Assembly: GCA_964020085.1 (NCBI GenBank)
Contig: OZ026603.1
Span: forward strand, 5,057,268 to 5,121,267
Length of the DNA stretch: 64,000 nucleotides
Reading direction: 5' to 3'
DNA from: Micromussa lordhowensis
Lineage: Eukaryota > Cnidaria > Anthozoa > Scleractinia > Lobophylliidae
Positions within the stretch are counted from its first letter, which is position 1, and each line of letters starts with the position of its first letter. Positions 48,563 to 61,079 of this stretch are shown here, in pieces. A program made the translations under genes and the position numbers. The notes below the pieces were generated by a model, which saw only the letters and a list, made by a program, of their open reading frames with translations, had not been told where the DNA came from and did no database searches.

Positions 48563-51500
48563 TTGGCCTTCTTTTTGCAGTAGTTTCCCCTGGTCCCAAC
48601 TTTGCAGAATTTCAGAAAACGCGCGCTGGGGGTCCCCTTGGCAAATTTGACATAGCTCGGCTTCACGGGCACTTTAAGAGGCGCGGTTTGCAGCAAAATG
48701 TTCTGCTAGGTTGGCACTTTAAGGAAATTCTTACTAGGACATGATGGTATTGGCGCCAAGGTGTTTTTTTCTGTCCTTCTCTTTGCAGTAGTTTCCCCTC
48801 GTCCCAACTTTGCAGAATTTCAGAAAACGCGCGCTGGGGGTCCCCTTGGCAAATTTGACATAGCTCGGATTCAGGGGCACTTTAAGAGGCGCGGTTTGCA
48901 GCAAAATGTTCTGCTAGGTTGGCACTTGAAGGAAATCCTAGTTAGGACATGATGGCATAGGCGCCGGGGTGTTTTTTTTGGCCTTCTGTTTGCAGTAGTT
49001 TCCCCTGGTCCCAACTTTGCAGAATTTCAGAAAACGCGCGCTGGGGGTCCCCTTGGCAAATTTGACATAGCTCGGCTTCACGGGCACTTTAAAAGGCGCG
49101 GTTTGCAGCAAAATGTTCTGCTAGGTTAGCACTTTAAGGAAATTCTAGTTAGGACATGATGGCATTGGCGCCAGGGTGTTTTTTGGTGGCCTTCTTTTTG
49201 CAGTAGTTTCCCCTGGTCCCAACTTTGCAGAATTTCAGAAAACGCGCGCTGGGGGTCCCCTTGGCAAATTTGACATAGCTCGGCTTCACGGGCACTTTAA
49301 GAGGCGCGGTTTGCAGCAAAATGTTCTGCTAGCTTAGCACTTCAAGGAAATTTTAGTTAGGACATGATGGCATTGGCGCTGGGGTGTTTTTTCTGGCTTT
49401 CTTTTTGCAGTAGTTTCCCCTGGTCCCAACTTTGCAGAATTTCAGAAAACGCGCGCTGGGGGTCCCCTTGGCAAATTTGACATAGCTCGGCTTCACGGGC
49501 ACTTTAAGAGGCGCAGTTTGCAGCAAAATGTTCTGCTAGCTTGGCACTTTAAGGAAATCTTAGTTAGAATATGATGGCATTTGCGCCAGGGTGTTTTTTC
49601 TGGCCTTCTTTTTGCAGTAGTTTTCCCTGGTCCCAACTTTGCAGAATTTCAGAAAACGCGCGCTGAGGGTCCCCTTGGCAAATTTGACATAGCTCGGCTT
49701 CACGGGCACTTTAAGAGGCGCGGTTTGCAGCAAAACGTTCTGCTAGGTTGGCACTTCAAGTAAATCCTTACTACAACATGATGGTATTGGCGCCAGGGTG
49801 TTTTTTTCTGGCCTTCTCTTTGCAGTAGTTTCCCCTGGTCCCAACTATGCAGAATTTCAGAAAACGCGCGCTGGGGGTCCCCTTGGCAAATTTGACATAG
49901 CTCTGCTTCACGGCCAGTTAAGAGGCGCGGTTTGCAGCAAAATGTTCTGCTAGCTTGGCACTTTAAGGAAATCTTAGTTAGGACATGATGGCATTGGCGC
50001 CAGGGTGTTTTTTCTGGCCTTCTTTTTGCAGTAGTTTCCCCTGGTCCCAACTTTGCAGAATTTCAGAAAACGCGCGCTGGGGGTCCCCTTGGCAAATTTG
50101 ACATAGCTCGGCTTCACGGGCACTTTAAGAGGCGCGGTTTGCAGCAAAATGTTTTGCTAGCTTGGCACTTTAAGGAAATCTAAGTTAGAAGATGATGGCA
50201 TTGGCGTCAGGGTGTTTTTTTCTGGCCTTCCTTTTGCAGTAGTTTCTCCGGGTCCCAGCTTTGCAGAATTTCAGAAAACGCGCGCTGGGTGTCCCCTTGG
50301 CAAATTTGACATAGCTCGGCTTCACGGGCACTTTAAGAGGCGCGAATTGCAGCAAAACGTTCTGCTAGGTTGGCACTTCAAGGAAATGATTATTACGACA
50401 TGATGGTATTGGCGCCAGGGTGTTTTTTCTTGCCTTCTCTTTGCAGTAGTTTCCCCTCGTCCCAACTTTGCAGAATTTCAGAAAACGCGCGCTGGGGGTC
50501 CCCTTGGCAAATTTGACATAGCTCGGCTTCAGGGGCACTTTAAGAGGCGCGATTGGCAGCAAAATGTTCTGCTAGGTTGGCACTTTAAGGAAATCTTAGT
50601 TAGGACATGATGGCATAGGCGCCAGGGTTTTTTTTTTGGCCTTCTTTTTGCAGTAGTTTCCCCTGGTCCCAACTTTGCAGAATTTCAGAAAACGCGCGCT
50701 GGGGGTCCCCTTGGCAAATTTGACATAGCTCGGCTTCACGGGCACTTTGAAAGGCGCGGTTTGCAGCAAAATGTTCTGCTAGGTTGGCACTTGAAGGAAA
50801 TCCTAGTTAAGACATGATGGCATTGGCGCCAGGGTGTTTTTTTGGCCTTCTTTTTGCAGTAGTTTCCCCTGGTCCCAACTTTGCAGAATTTCAGGAAACG
50901 CGCGCCGGGGGTCTCCTTGGCAAATTTGACATAGCTCGGCTTCACGGGCACTTTAAGAGGCGCGGTTTGCAGCAAAATGTTCTGCTAGGTTGGCACTTTA
51001 AGGAAATTTTAGTTACGACATGATGGCATTGGCGCTGGGGTGTTTTTTCTGGCTTTCTTTTTGCAGTAGTTTCCCCTGGTCCCAACTTTGCAGAATTTCA
51101 GAAAACGCGCGCTGGGGGTCCCCTTGGCAAATTTGACATAGCTCGGCTTCACGGGCACTTTAAGAGGCGCGGTTTGCAGCAAAATGTTCTGCTAGCTTGG
51201 CACTTTAAGGAAATCTTAGTTACAATATGATGGCATTTGCGCCAGGGTGTTTTTTCTGGCCTTCTTTTTGCAGTAGTTTTCCCTGGTCCCAACTTTGCAG
51301 AATTTCAGAAAACGCGCGCTGAGGGTCCCCTTGGCAAATTTGACATAGCTCGGCTTCACGGGCACTTTAAGAGGCGCGGTTTGCAGCAAAACGTTCTGCT
51401 AGGTTGGCACTTCAAGTAAATCCTTACTACAACATGATGGTATTGGCGCCAGGGTGTTTTTTTCTGGCCTTCTCTTTGCAGTAGTTTCCCCTGGTCCCAA

Positions 51501-54500
51501 CTATGCAGAATTTCAGAAAACGCGCGCTGGGGGTCCCCTTGGCAAATTTGACATAGCTCTGCTTCACGGGCCATTTAAGAGGCGCGGTTTGCAGCAAAAC
51601 GTTCTGCTAGCTTGGCACTTTAAGGAAATCCTAGTTAAGACATGATGGCATTGGCGCCAGGTTGTTTTTTCTTGCCTTCTTTTTGCAGTAGTTTCCCCTG
51701 GTCCCAACTTTGCAGAATTTCAGAAAACGCGCGCTGGGGGTCCCCTTGGCAAATTTGACATAGCTCGGCTTCACGGGCACTTTAAGAGGCGCGGTTTGCA
51801 GCAAAATGTTCTGCTAGCTTGGCACTTTAAGGAAATCTTAGTTAGAATATGATGGCATTTGCGCCAGGGTGTTTTCTCTGGCCTTCTTTTTGCAGTAGTT
51901 TTCCCTGGTCCCAACTTTGCAGAATTTCAGAAAACGCGCGCTGAGGGTCCCCTTGGCAAATTTGACATAGCTCGGCTTCACGGGCACTTTAAGAGGCGCG
52001 GTTTGCAGCAAAACGTTCTGCTAGGTTGGCACTTCAAGGAAATCGTTACTACAACATGATGGTATTGGCGCCAGGGTGTTTTTTTCTGGCCTTCTCTTTG
52101 CAGTAGTTTCCCCTGGTCCCAACTATGCAGAATTTCAGAAAACGCGCGCTGGGGGTCCCCTTGGCAAATTTGACATAGCTCTGCTTCACGGGCCATTTAA
52201 GAGGCGCGGTTTGCAGCAAAAACGTTCTGCTAGCTTGGCACTTTAAGGAAATCCTAGTTAAGACATGATGGCATTCTCGCCAGGGTGTTTTTTCTTGCCT
52301 TCTTTTTGCAGTAGTTTCCCCTGGTCCCAACTTTGCAGAATTTCAGAAAACGCGCGCTGGGGGTCCCCTTGGCAAATTTGACATAGCTCGGCTTCACGGG
52401 CACTTTAAGAGGCGCGGTTTGCAGCAAAATGTTCTGCTGGCTTGGCACTTTAAGGAAATTTTAGTTAGCATATGATGGCATTTGCGCCAGGGTGTTTTTT
52501 CTGGCCTTCTTTTTGCAGTAGTTTTCCCTGGTCCCAACTTTGCAGAATTTCAGAAAACGCGCGCTGAGGGTCCCCTTGGCAAATTTGACATAGCTCGGCT
52601 TCACGGGCACTTTAAGAGGCGCGGTTTGCAGCAAAATGTTCTGTTAGGTTGGCACTTCAAGGAAATTTAAGTTAGGACATGATGGCATTGGCATCAGGGT
52701 GTTTTTTCTGGCCTTCTTTTTGCAGTAGTTTCCCCTGGTCCCAACTTTGCAGAATTTCAGAAAACGCGCGCTGGGGGTCCCCTTGGCAAATTTGACATAG
52801 CTCGGCTTCACGGGCACTTTAAGAGGCGCGGTTTGCAGCAAAATGTTTTGCTAGCTTAGCACTTTAAGGAAATCTTAGTTAGAACATGATGGCATTGGCG
52901 CCAGGGTGTTTTTTTTCTGGCCTTCTTTTTGCAGTAGTTTCCCCTGGTCCCAACTTTGCAGAATTTCAGAAAACGCGCGCTGGGGGTCCCCTTGGCAAAT
53001 TTGACATAGCTCGGCTTCACGGGCACTTTAAGAGGCGCGGTTTGCAGCAAAACGTTCTGCTAGGTTGGCACTTCAAGGAAATGTTTACTACGACATCATG
53101 GTATTGGCGCCAGGGTGTTTTTTTCTGGCCTTCTCTTTGCAGTAGTTTCCCCTGGTCCCAACTATGCAGAATTTCAGAAAACGCGCGCTGGGGGTCCCCT
53201 TGGCAAATTTGACATAGCTCTGATTCACGGCCATTTAAGAGGCGCGGTTTGCAGCAAAATGTTCTGCTAGCTTGGCACTTTAAGGAAATCTTAGTTAGGA
53301 CATGATGGCATTGGCGCCAGGGTGTTTTTTCTGGCCTTCTTTTTGCAGTAGTTTCCCCTGGTCCCAACTTTGCAGAATTTCAGAAAACGCGCGCCGGGGG
53401 TCCCCTTGGCAAATTTGACATAGCTCGGCTTCACGGGCACTTTAAGAGGCGCGGTTTGCAGCAAAATGTTCTGCTAGGTTGGCACTTTAAGGAAATCCTT
53501 ACTAGGACATGATGGCATTGGCGCCAGGGTGTTTTTTTGGCCTTCTTTTTGCAAAAGTTTCCCCTGGTCCCAACTTTGCAGAATTTCAGAAAACGCGCGC
53601 TGGGGGTCCCCTTGGCAAATTTGACATAGCTCGGCTTCACGGGCACTTTGAAAGGCGCGGTTTGCAGCAAAATGTTCTGCTAGGTTGGCACTTGAAGGAA
53701 ATCCTAGTTAAGACATGATGGCATTGGCGCCAGGGTGTTTTTTTGGCCTTCTTTTTGCAGTAGTTTCCCCTGGTCCCAACTTTGCAGAATTTCAGAAAAC
53801 GCGCGCTGGGGGTCCCCTTGGCAAATTTGACATAGCTCGGCTTCAGTGGCACTTTAAGAGGCGCGATTGGCAGCAAAATGTTCTGCTAGGTTGGCACTTT
53901 AAGGAAATCCTAGTTAGGACATGATGGCATAGGCGCCAGGGTTTTTTTTTTGGCCTTCTTTTTGCAGTAGTTTCCCCTGGTCCCAACTTTGCAGAATTTC
54001 AGAAAACGCGCGCTGGGGGTCCCCTTGGCAAATTTGACATAGCTCGGCTTCACGGGCACTTTGAAAGGCGCGGTTTGCAGCAAAATGTTCTGCTAGGTTG
54101 GCACTTGAAGGAAATCGTAGTTAACACATGATGGCATTGGCACCAGGGTGTTTTTTTGGCCTTCTTTTTGCAGTAGTTTCCCCTGGTCCCAACTTTGCAG
54201 AATTTCAGGAAACGCGCGCCGGGGGTCCCCTTGGCAAATTTGACATAGCTCGGCTTCACGGGCACTTTAAGAGGCGCGGTTTGCAGCAAAATGTTCTGCT
54301 GGGTTGGCACTTAAAGGAAATTTTAGTTAGGACATGATGGCATTGGCGCTGGGGTGTTTTTTCTGGCTTTCTTTTTGCAGTAGTTTCCTCTGGTCCCAAC
54401 TTTGCAGAATTTCAGAAAACGCGCGCTGGGGGTCCCCTTGGCAAATTTGACATAGCTCGGCTTCACGGGCACTTTAAGAGGCGCGGTTGGCAGCAAAATG

Positions 54501-56329
54501 TTCTGCTAGGTTGGCACTTTAAGGAAATTTTTACTAGGACATGATGGTATTGGCGCCAGGGTGTTTTTTCTGGCGTTCTCTTTGCAGTAGTTTCCCCTTG
54601 TCCCAACTTTGCAGAATTTCAGAAAACGCGCGCCGGGGGTTCTCTTGGCAAATTTGACATAGCTCGGCTTCACGGGCTTTTTAAGAGGCGCGGTTTGCAG
54701 CAAAACGTTCTGCTAGGTTGGCACTTCAAGGAAATGATTATTACGACATGATGGTATTGGCGCCAGGGTGTTTTTTCTGGCCTTCTCTTTGCAGTAGTTT
54801 CCCCTCGTCCCAACTTTGCAGAATTTCAGAAAACGCGCGCTGGTGGTCCCCTTGGCAAATTTGACATAGCTCGGCTTCACGGGCACTTTAAGAGGCGCGG
54901 TTTGCAGGAAAATGTTCTGCTAGGTTGGCACTTTAAGGAAATCCTTACTAGGACATGATGGCATTGGCGCCAGGGTGTTTTTTTTGGCCTTCTTTTTGCA
55001 AAAGTTTCCCCTGGTGCCAACTTTGCAGAATTTCAGAAAACGCGCGCTGGGGGTCCCCTTGGCAAATTTGACATAGCTCGGCTTCACGGGCACTTTAAGA
55101 GGCGCGGTTTGCAGCAAAATGTTCTGCTAGGTTGGCACTTGAAGGAAATTTTAGTTATGACATGATGGCATTGGCGCCAGGGTGTTTTTTCTGGCTTTCT
55201 TTTTGCAGTAGTTTCCCCTGGTCCCAACTTTGCAGAATTTCAGAAAACGCGCGCTGGGGGTCCCCTTGGCAAATTTGACATAGCTCGGCTTCACGGGCAC
55301 TTTAAAAGGCGCGGTTTGCAGCAAAACATTCTGCTAGGTTGGCACTTCAAGGAAATTCTTATTACGACATGATGGTATTGGCACCAGGGTGTTTTTTTCT
55401 GGCCTTCTCTTTGCAGTAGTTTCCCCTGGTCCCAACTTTGCAGAATTTCAGAAAACGCGCGCTGGGGGTCCCCTTGGCAAATTTGACATAGCTCGGCTTC
55501 ACGGGCACTTTAAGAGGCGCGGTTTGCAGCAAAATGTTCTGCTAGCTTGGCACTTTGAGGAAATCCTAGTTAGGACATGATGGCATTGGCGCCAGGGTGT
55601 TTTTTCTGGCCTTCGTTTTGCAGTAGTTTCCCCTGGTCCCAACTTTGCAGAATTTCAGAAAACGTGCGCTGGGGGTCCCCTTGGCAAATTTGACATAGCT
55701 CGGCTTCACGGGCACTTTAAGAGGCGCGGTTTGCAGCAAAATGTTCTGCTAGGTTGGCACTTGAAGGAAATCCTAGTTAAGACATGATGGCATTGGCGCC
55801 AGGGTGTTTTTTTGGCCTTCTTTTTGCAGTAGTTTCCCCTGGTCCCAACTTTGCAGAATTTCAGGAAACGCGCGCCGGGGGTCCCCTTGGCAAATTTGAC
55901 ATAGCTCGGCTTCACGGGCACTTTAAGAGGCGCGGTTTGCAGCAAAACGTTCTGCTAGGTTGGCACTTCAAGGAAATGATTATTACGACATGATGGTATT
56001 GGCGCCAGGGTGTTTTTTCTGGCCTTCTCTTTGCAGTAGTTTCCCCTCGTCCCAACTTTGCAGAATTTCAGAAAACGCGCGCTGGGGGTCCCCTTGGCAA
56101 ATTTGACATAGCTCGGCCTCAGGGGCACTTTAAGAGGCGCGATTGGCAGCAAAATGTTCTGCTAGGTTGGCACTTTAAGGAAATCGAAGTTAGGACATGA
56201 TGGCATAGGCGCCAGGGTTTTTTTTTTGGCCTTCTTTTTGCAGTAGTTTCCCCTGGTCCCAACTTTGCAGAATTTCAGAAAACGCGCGCTGGGGGTCCCC
56301 TTGGCAAATTTGACATAGCTCGGCTTCAC
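48563..56329. repeat. 7,456-bp tandem duplication, copy b (37 units)
   Basis: This copy is nearly identical to 41,108-48,666. Differences seen are ttttttggtggcc (about 49,183), tacaatatg (about 51,222), cacttaaagg (about 54,308), tggcgttctc (about 54,572), a lys-to-asn type change near 54,630 in the antisense reading, and the two sites that are private in copy a (42,758 and 42,810). Near 55,547 one extra unit interrupts the match. The match then resumes at a shift of 7,663 bp. Confidence 0.92.
55547..55753. repeat. Extra satellite unit in duplication copy b
   Basis: One complete 207-bp unit is present here but missing at the matching place in copy a (about 48,090). It carries ggcactttgagg, ccttcgttttgcag and aaaacgtgcgctgg. 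The rare ccttcgttttgcag variant also occurs at about 60,160, so the unit could have come from another part of the array. Loss from copy a is equally possible. Confidence 0.85.
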
Positions 56330-57399
56330 AGGCACTTTGAAAGGCGCGGTTTGCAGCAAAATGTTTTGCTTGGTTGGCACTTGAAGGAAATTCTAGTTAA
56401 GACATGATGGCATTGGCGCCAGGGTGTTTTTTTGGCCTTCTTTTTGCAGTAGTTTCCCCTGGTCCCAACTTTGCAGAATTTCAGGAAACGCGCGCCGGGG
56501 GTCCCCTTGGCAAATTTGACATAGCTCGGCTTCACGGGCACTTTAAGAGGCGCGGTTTGCAGCAAAATATTCTGCTAGGTTGGCACTTCAAGGAAATTTT
56601 AGTTAAAACATGATGGCATTGGCGCTGGGTTGTTTTTTCTGGCTTTCTTTTTGCAGTAGTTTCCCCTTGTCCCAACTTTGCAGAATTTCAGAAAACGCGC
56701 GCTGGGGGTCCCCTTGGCAAATTTGACATAGCTCGGCTTCACGGGCACTTTAAGAGGCGCGGTTTGCAGGAAAATGTTCTGCTAGGTTGGCACTTTAAGG
56801 AAATCTTAGTTAGGACATGATGGCATTGGCGCCAGGGTGTTTTTTTTGGCCTTCTTTTTGCAGTAGTTTCCCCTGGTCCCAACTTTGCAGAATTTCAGAA
56901 AACGCGCGCTGGGGGTCCCCTTGGCAAATTTGACATAGCTCGGCTTCACGGGCACTTTAAGAGGCGCGGTTTGCAGCAAAATGTTCTGCTAGGTTGGCAC
57001 TTCAAGGAAATTGTCGTTTCGACATGATGGCATTGGCGCCAGGGTGTTTTTTCTGGCTTTCTTTTTGCAGTAGTTTCCCCTGGTCCCAACTTTGCAGAAT
57101 TTCAGAAAACGCGCGCTGGGGGTCCCCTTGGCAAATTTGACATAGCTCAGCTTCACGGGCACTTTAAAAGGCGCGGTTTGCAGCAAAACATTCTGCTAGG
57201 TTGGCACTTCAAGGTAATTCTTATTACAACATGATGGTATTGGCACCAGGGTGTTTTTTCTGGCCTTCTCTTTGCAGTAGTTTCCCCTGGTCCCAACTTT
57301 GCAGAATTTCAGAAAACGCGCGCTGGGGGTCCCCTTGGCAAATTTGACATAGCTCGGCTTCACGGGCACTTTAAGAGGCGCGGTTTGCAACAAAATGTT

Positions 57400-58880
57400 C
57401 TGCTAGGTTGGCACTTGAAGGAAATCCTAGTTAAGACATGATGGCATTGGCGCCAGGGTGTTTTTTTGGCCTTCTTTTTGCAGTAGTTTCCCCTGGTCCC
57501 AACTTTGCAGAATTTCAGGAAACGCGCGCCGGGGGTCCCCTTGGCAAATTTGACATAGCTCGGCTTCACGGGCACTTTAAGAGGCGCGGTTTGCAGCAAA
57601 ACGTTTTGCTAGGTTGGCACTTCAAGGAAATGATTATTACGACATGATGGTATTGGCGCCAGGGTGTTTTTTCTGGCCTTCTCTTTGCAGTAGTTTCCCC
57701 TCGTCCCAACTTTGCAGAATTTCAGAAAACGCGCGCTGGGGGTCCCCTTGGCAAATTTGACATAGCTCGGCTTCAGGGGCACTTTAAGAAACGCGATTGG
57801 CAGCAAAATGTTCTGCTAGGTTGGCACTTTAAGGAAATCGTAGTTAGGACATGATGGCATAGGCGCCAGGGTTTTTTTTTGGCCTTCTTTTTGCAGTAGT
57901 TTCCCCTGGTCCCAACTTTGCAGAATTTCAGAAAACGCGCGCTGGGGGTCCCCTTGGCAAATTTGACATAGCTCGGCTTCACGGGCACTTTGAAAGGCGC
58001 GGTTTGCAGCAAAATGTTCTGCTAGGTTGGCACTTGAAGGAAATCCTAGTTAAGACATGATGGCATTGGCGCCAGGGTGTTTTTTTGGCCTTCTTTTTGC
58101 AGTAGTTTCCCCTGGTCCCAACTTTGCAGAATTTCAGAAAACGCGCGCTGGGGGTCCCCTTGGCAAATTTGACATAGCTCGGCTTCACGGGCACTTTGAA
58201 AGGCGCGGTTTGCAGCAAAATGTTCTGCTAGGTTGGCACTTGAAGGAAATCCTAGTTAAGACATGATGGCATTGGCGCCAGGGTGTTTTTTTGGCCTCCT
58301 TTTTGGAGTAGTTTCCCCTGGTCCCAACTTTGCAGAATTTCAGGAAACGCGCGCCGGGGGTCCCCTTGGCAAATTTGACATAGCTCGGCTTCACGGGCAC
58401 TTTAAGAGGCGCGGTTTGCAGCAAAACGTTTTGCTAGGTTGGCACTTCAAGGAAATGATTATTACGACATGATGGTATTGGCGCCAGGGTGTTTTTTCTG
58501 GCCTTCTCTTTGCAGTAGTTTCCCCTCGTCCCAACTTTGCAGAATTTCAGAAAACGCGCGCTGGGGGTCCCCTTGGCAAATTTGACATAGCTCGGCTTCA
58601 GGGGCACTTTAAGAGGCGCGATTGGCAGCAAAATGTTCTGCTAGGTTGGCACTTTAAGGAAATCGTAGTTAGGACATGATGGCATAGGCGCCAGGGTTTT
58701 TTTGTGGCCTTCTTTTTGCAGTAGTTTCCCCTGGTCCCAACTTTGCAGAATTTCAGAAAACGCGCGCTGGGGGTCCCCTTGGCAAATTTGACATAGCTCG
58801 GCTTCACGGGCACTTTGAAAGGCGCGGTTTGCAGCAAAATGTTCTGCTAGGTTGGCACTTGAAGGAAATCCTAGTTAAGA
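57400..58880. repeat. Four-unit (825 bp) tandem repeat
   Basis: The order is a unit with caggaaacgcgcgccggg, a unit with gattattacgacatgatgg and ctctttgcag, a unit with gcgattggcag and cataggcgccaggg plus a long T run, then a unit with ctttgaaaggcg. The first three repeat at +825. The second round differs by tttttggagtag (about 58,303) and a shorter T run (about 58,696). Confidence 0.85.
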
Positions 58881-61079
58881 CATGATGGCATTGGCGCTAG
58901 GGTGTTTTTTTGGCCTTCTTTTTGCAGTAGTTTCCCCTGGTCCCAACTTTGCAGAATTTCAGGAAACGCGCGCCGGGGGTCCCCTTGGCAAATTTGACAT
59001 AGCTCGGCTTCACGGGCACTTTAAGAGGCGCAGTTTGCAGCAAAATGTTCTGCTATAATGGCACTTCAAGGAAATTTTAGTTAAAACATGATGGCATTGG
59101 CGCTGGGGTGTTTTTTCTGGATTTCTTTTTGCAGTAGTTTCCCCTTGTCCCAACTTTGCAGAATTTCAGAAAACGCGCGCTGGGGGTCCCCTTGGCAAAT
59201 TTGACATAGCTCGGCTTCACGGGCACTTTAAGAGGCGCGGTTTGCAGCAAAATGTTGTGCTAGCCTGGCACTTTAAGGAAATCTTAGTTAGAGTTTGATG
59301 GCATTTGCGCCAGGGTGTTTTTTTTGGCCTTCTTTTTGCAGTAGTTTTCCCTGGTCCCAACTTTGCAGAATTTCAGAAAACGCGCGCTGGGGGTCCCCTT
59401 GGCAAATTTGACATAGCTCGGCTTCACGGGCACTTTAGGAGGCGCGGTTTGCAGCAAAATGTTCTGCTAGGTTGGCACTTTAAGAAAATTCTAGTTAAGA
59501 GATGATGGCATTGGCGTCAGGGTGTTTTTTCAGGCCTTCTTTTTGCAGTAGTTTCCTCTGGTCCCAACTTTGCAGAATTTCAGAAAACGCGCGCTGGGGG
59601 TCCCCTTGGCAAATTTGACATAGCTCGGCTTCAGGGGCACTTTAAGAGGCGCGGTTTGCAGGAAAATGTTCTGCTAGGTTGGCACTTTAAGGAAATGCTA
59701 GTTAAGAGATGATGGCATTGGCGTCAGGGTGTTTTTTCTGGCCTTCTTTTTGCAGTAGTTTCCTCTGGTCCCAACTTTGCAGAATTTCAGAAAACGCGCG
59801 CTGGGGGTCCCCTTGGCAAATTTGACATAGCTCGGCTTCACGGGCACTTTAAGAGGCGCGGTTTGCAGCAAAATGTTCTGCTAGGTTGGCACTTTAAGGA
59901 AATCTTTACTAGGACATGATGGTATTGGCGCCAGGGTGTTTTTTCTGGCCTTCTCTTTGCAGTAGTTTCCCCTCGTCCCAACTTTGCAGAGTTTCAGAAA
60001 ACGCGCGCTGGTGGTCCCCTTGGCAAATTTGACATAGCTCGGCTTCAGGGGCACTTTAAGAGGCGCGGTTTGCAGCAAAATGTTCTGCTAGGTTGGCACT
60101 TTAAGGAAATCCTAGTTAGGACATGATGGCATTGGCGCCAGGGTGCTTTTTTTGGCCTTCGTTTTGCAGTAGTTTCCCCTGGTCCCAACTTTGCAGAATT
60201 TCAGAAAACGCGCGCTGGGGGTCCCCTTGGCAAATTTGACATAGCTCGGCTTCACGGGCACTTTAAGAGGCGCGGTTTGCAGCAAAATGTTCTGCTAGGT
60301 TGGCACTTTAAGGAAATTTTAGTTAAGACATGATGGCATTGGCGCCAGGGTGTTTTTTCTGGCTTTCTTTTTGCAGTAGTTTCCCCTGGTCCCAACTTTG
60401 CAGAATTTCAGAAAACGCGCGCTGGGGGTCCCCTTGGCAAATTTGACATAGCTCGGCTTCACGGGCACTTTAAAAGGCGCGGTTTGCAGCAAAACATTCT
60501 GCTAGGTTGGCACTTCAAGGAAATTCTTATTACAACATGATGGTATTGGCACCAGGGTGTTTTTTCTGGCCTTCTCTTTGCAGTAGTTTCCCCTGGTCCC
60601 AACTTTGCAGAATTTCAGAAAACGCGCGCTGGGGGTCCCCTTGGCAAATTTGACATAGCTCGGCTTCACGGGCACTTTAAGAGGCGCGGTTTGCAGCAAA
60701 ATGTTTTGCTAGCTTGGCACTTCAAGGAAATTTAAGTTAGGACATGATGGCATTGGCATCAGGATGTTTTTTCTGGCCTTCTTTTTGCAGTAGTTTCCCC
60801 TGGTCCCAACTTTGCAGAATTTCAGAAAACGCGCGCTGGGGGTCCCCTTGGCAAATTTGACATAGCTCGGCTTCACGGGCACTTTAAGAGGCGCGGTTTG
60901 CAGCAAAATGTTTTGCTAGCTTAGCACTTTAAGGAAATCTTAGTTAGAACATGATGGCATTGGCGCCAGGGTGTTTTTTTCTGGCCTTCTTTTTGCAGTA
61001 GTTTCCTCTGGTCCCAACTTTGCAGAATTTCAGAAAACGCGCGCTGGGGGTCCCCTTGGCAAATTTGACATAGCTCGGC

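Noticed and set aside
41108..56329. Pure assembly artefact as explanation of the 7.4 kb duplication
   Set aside because: Not fully excluded, but private single-base changes, a one-base insertion and an extra unit distinguish the copies, so I report it as probably real.
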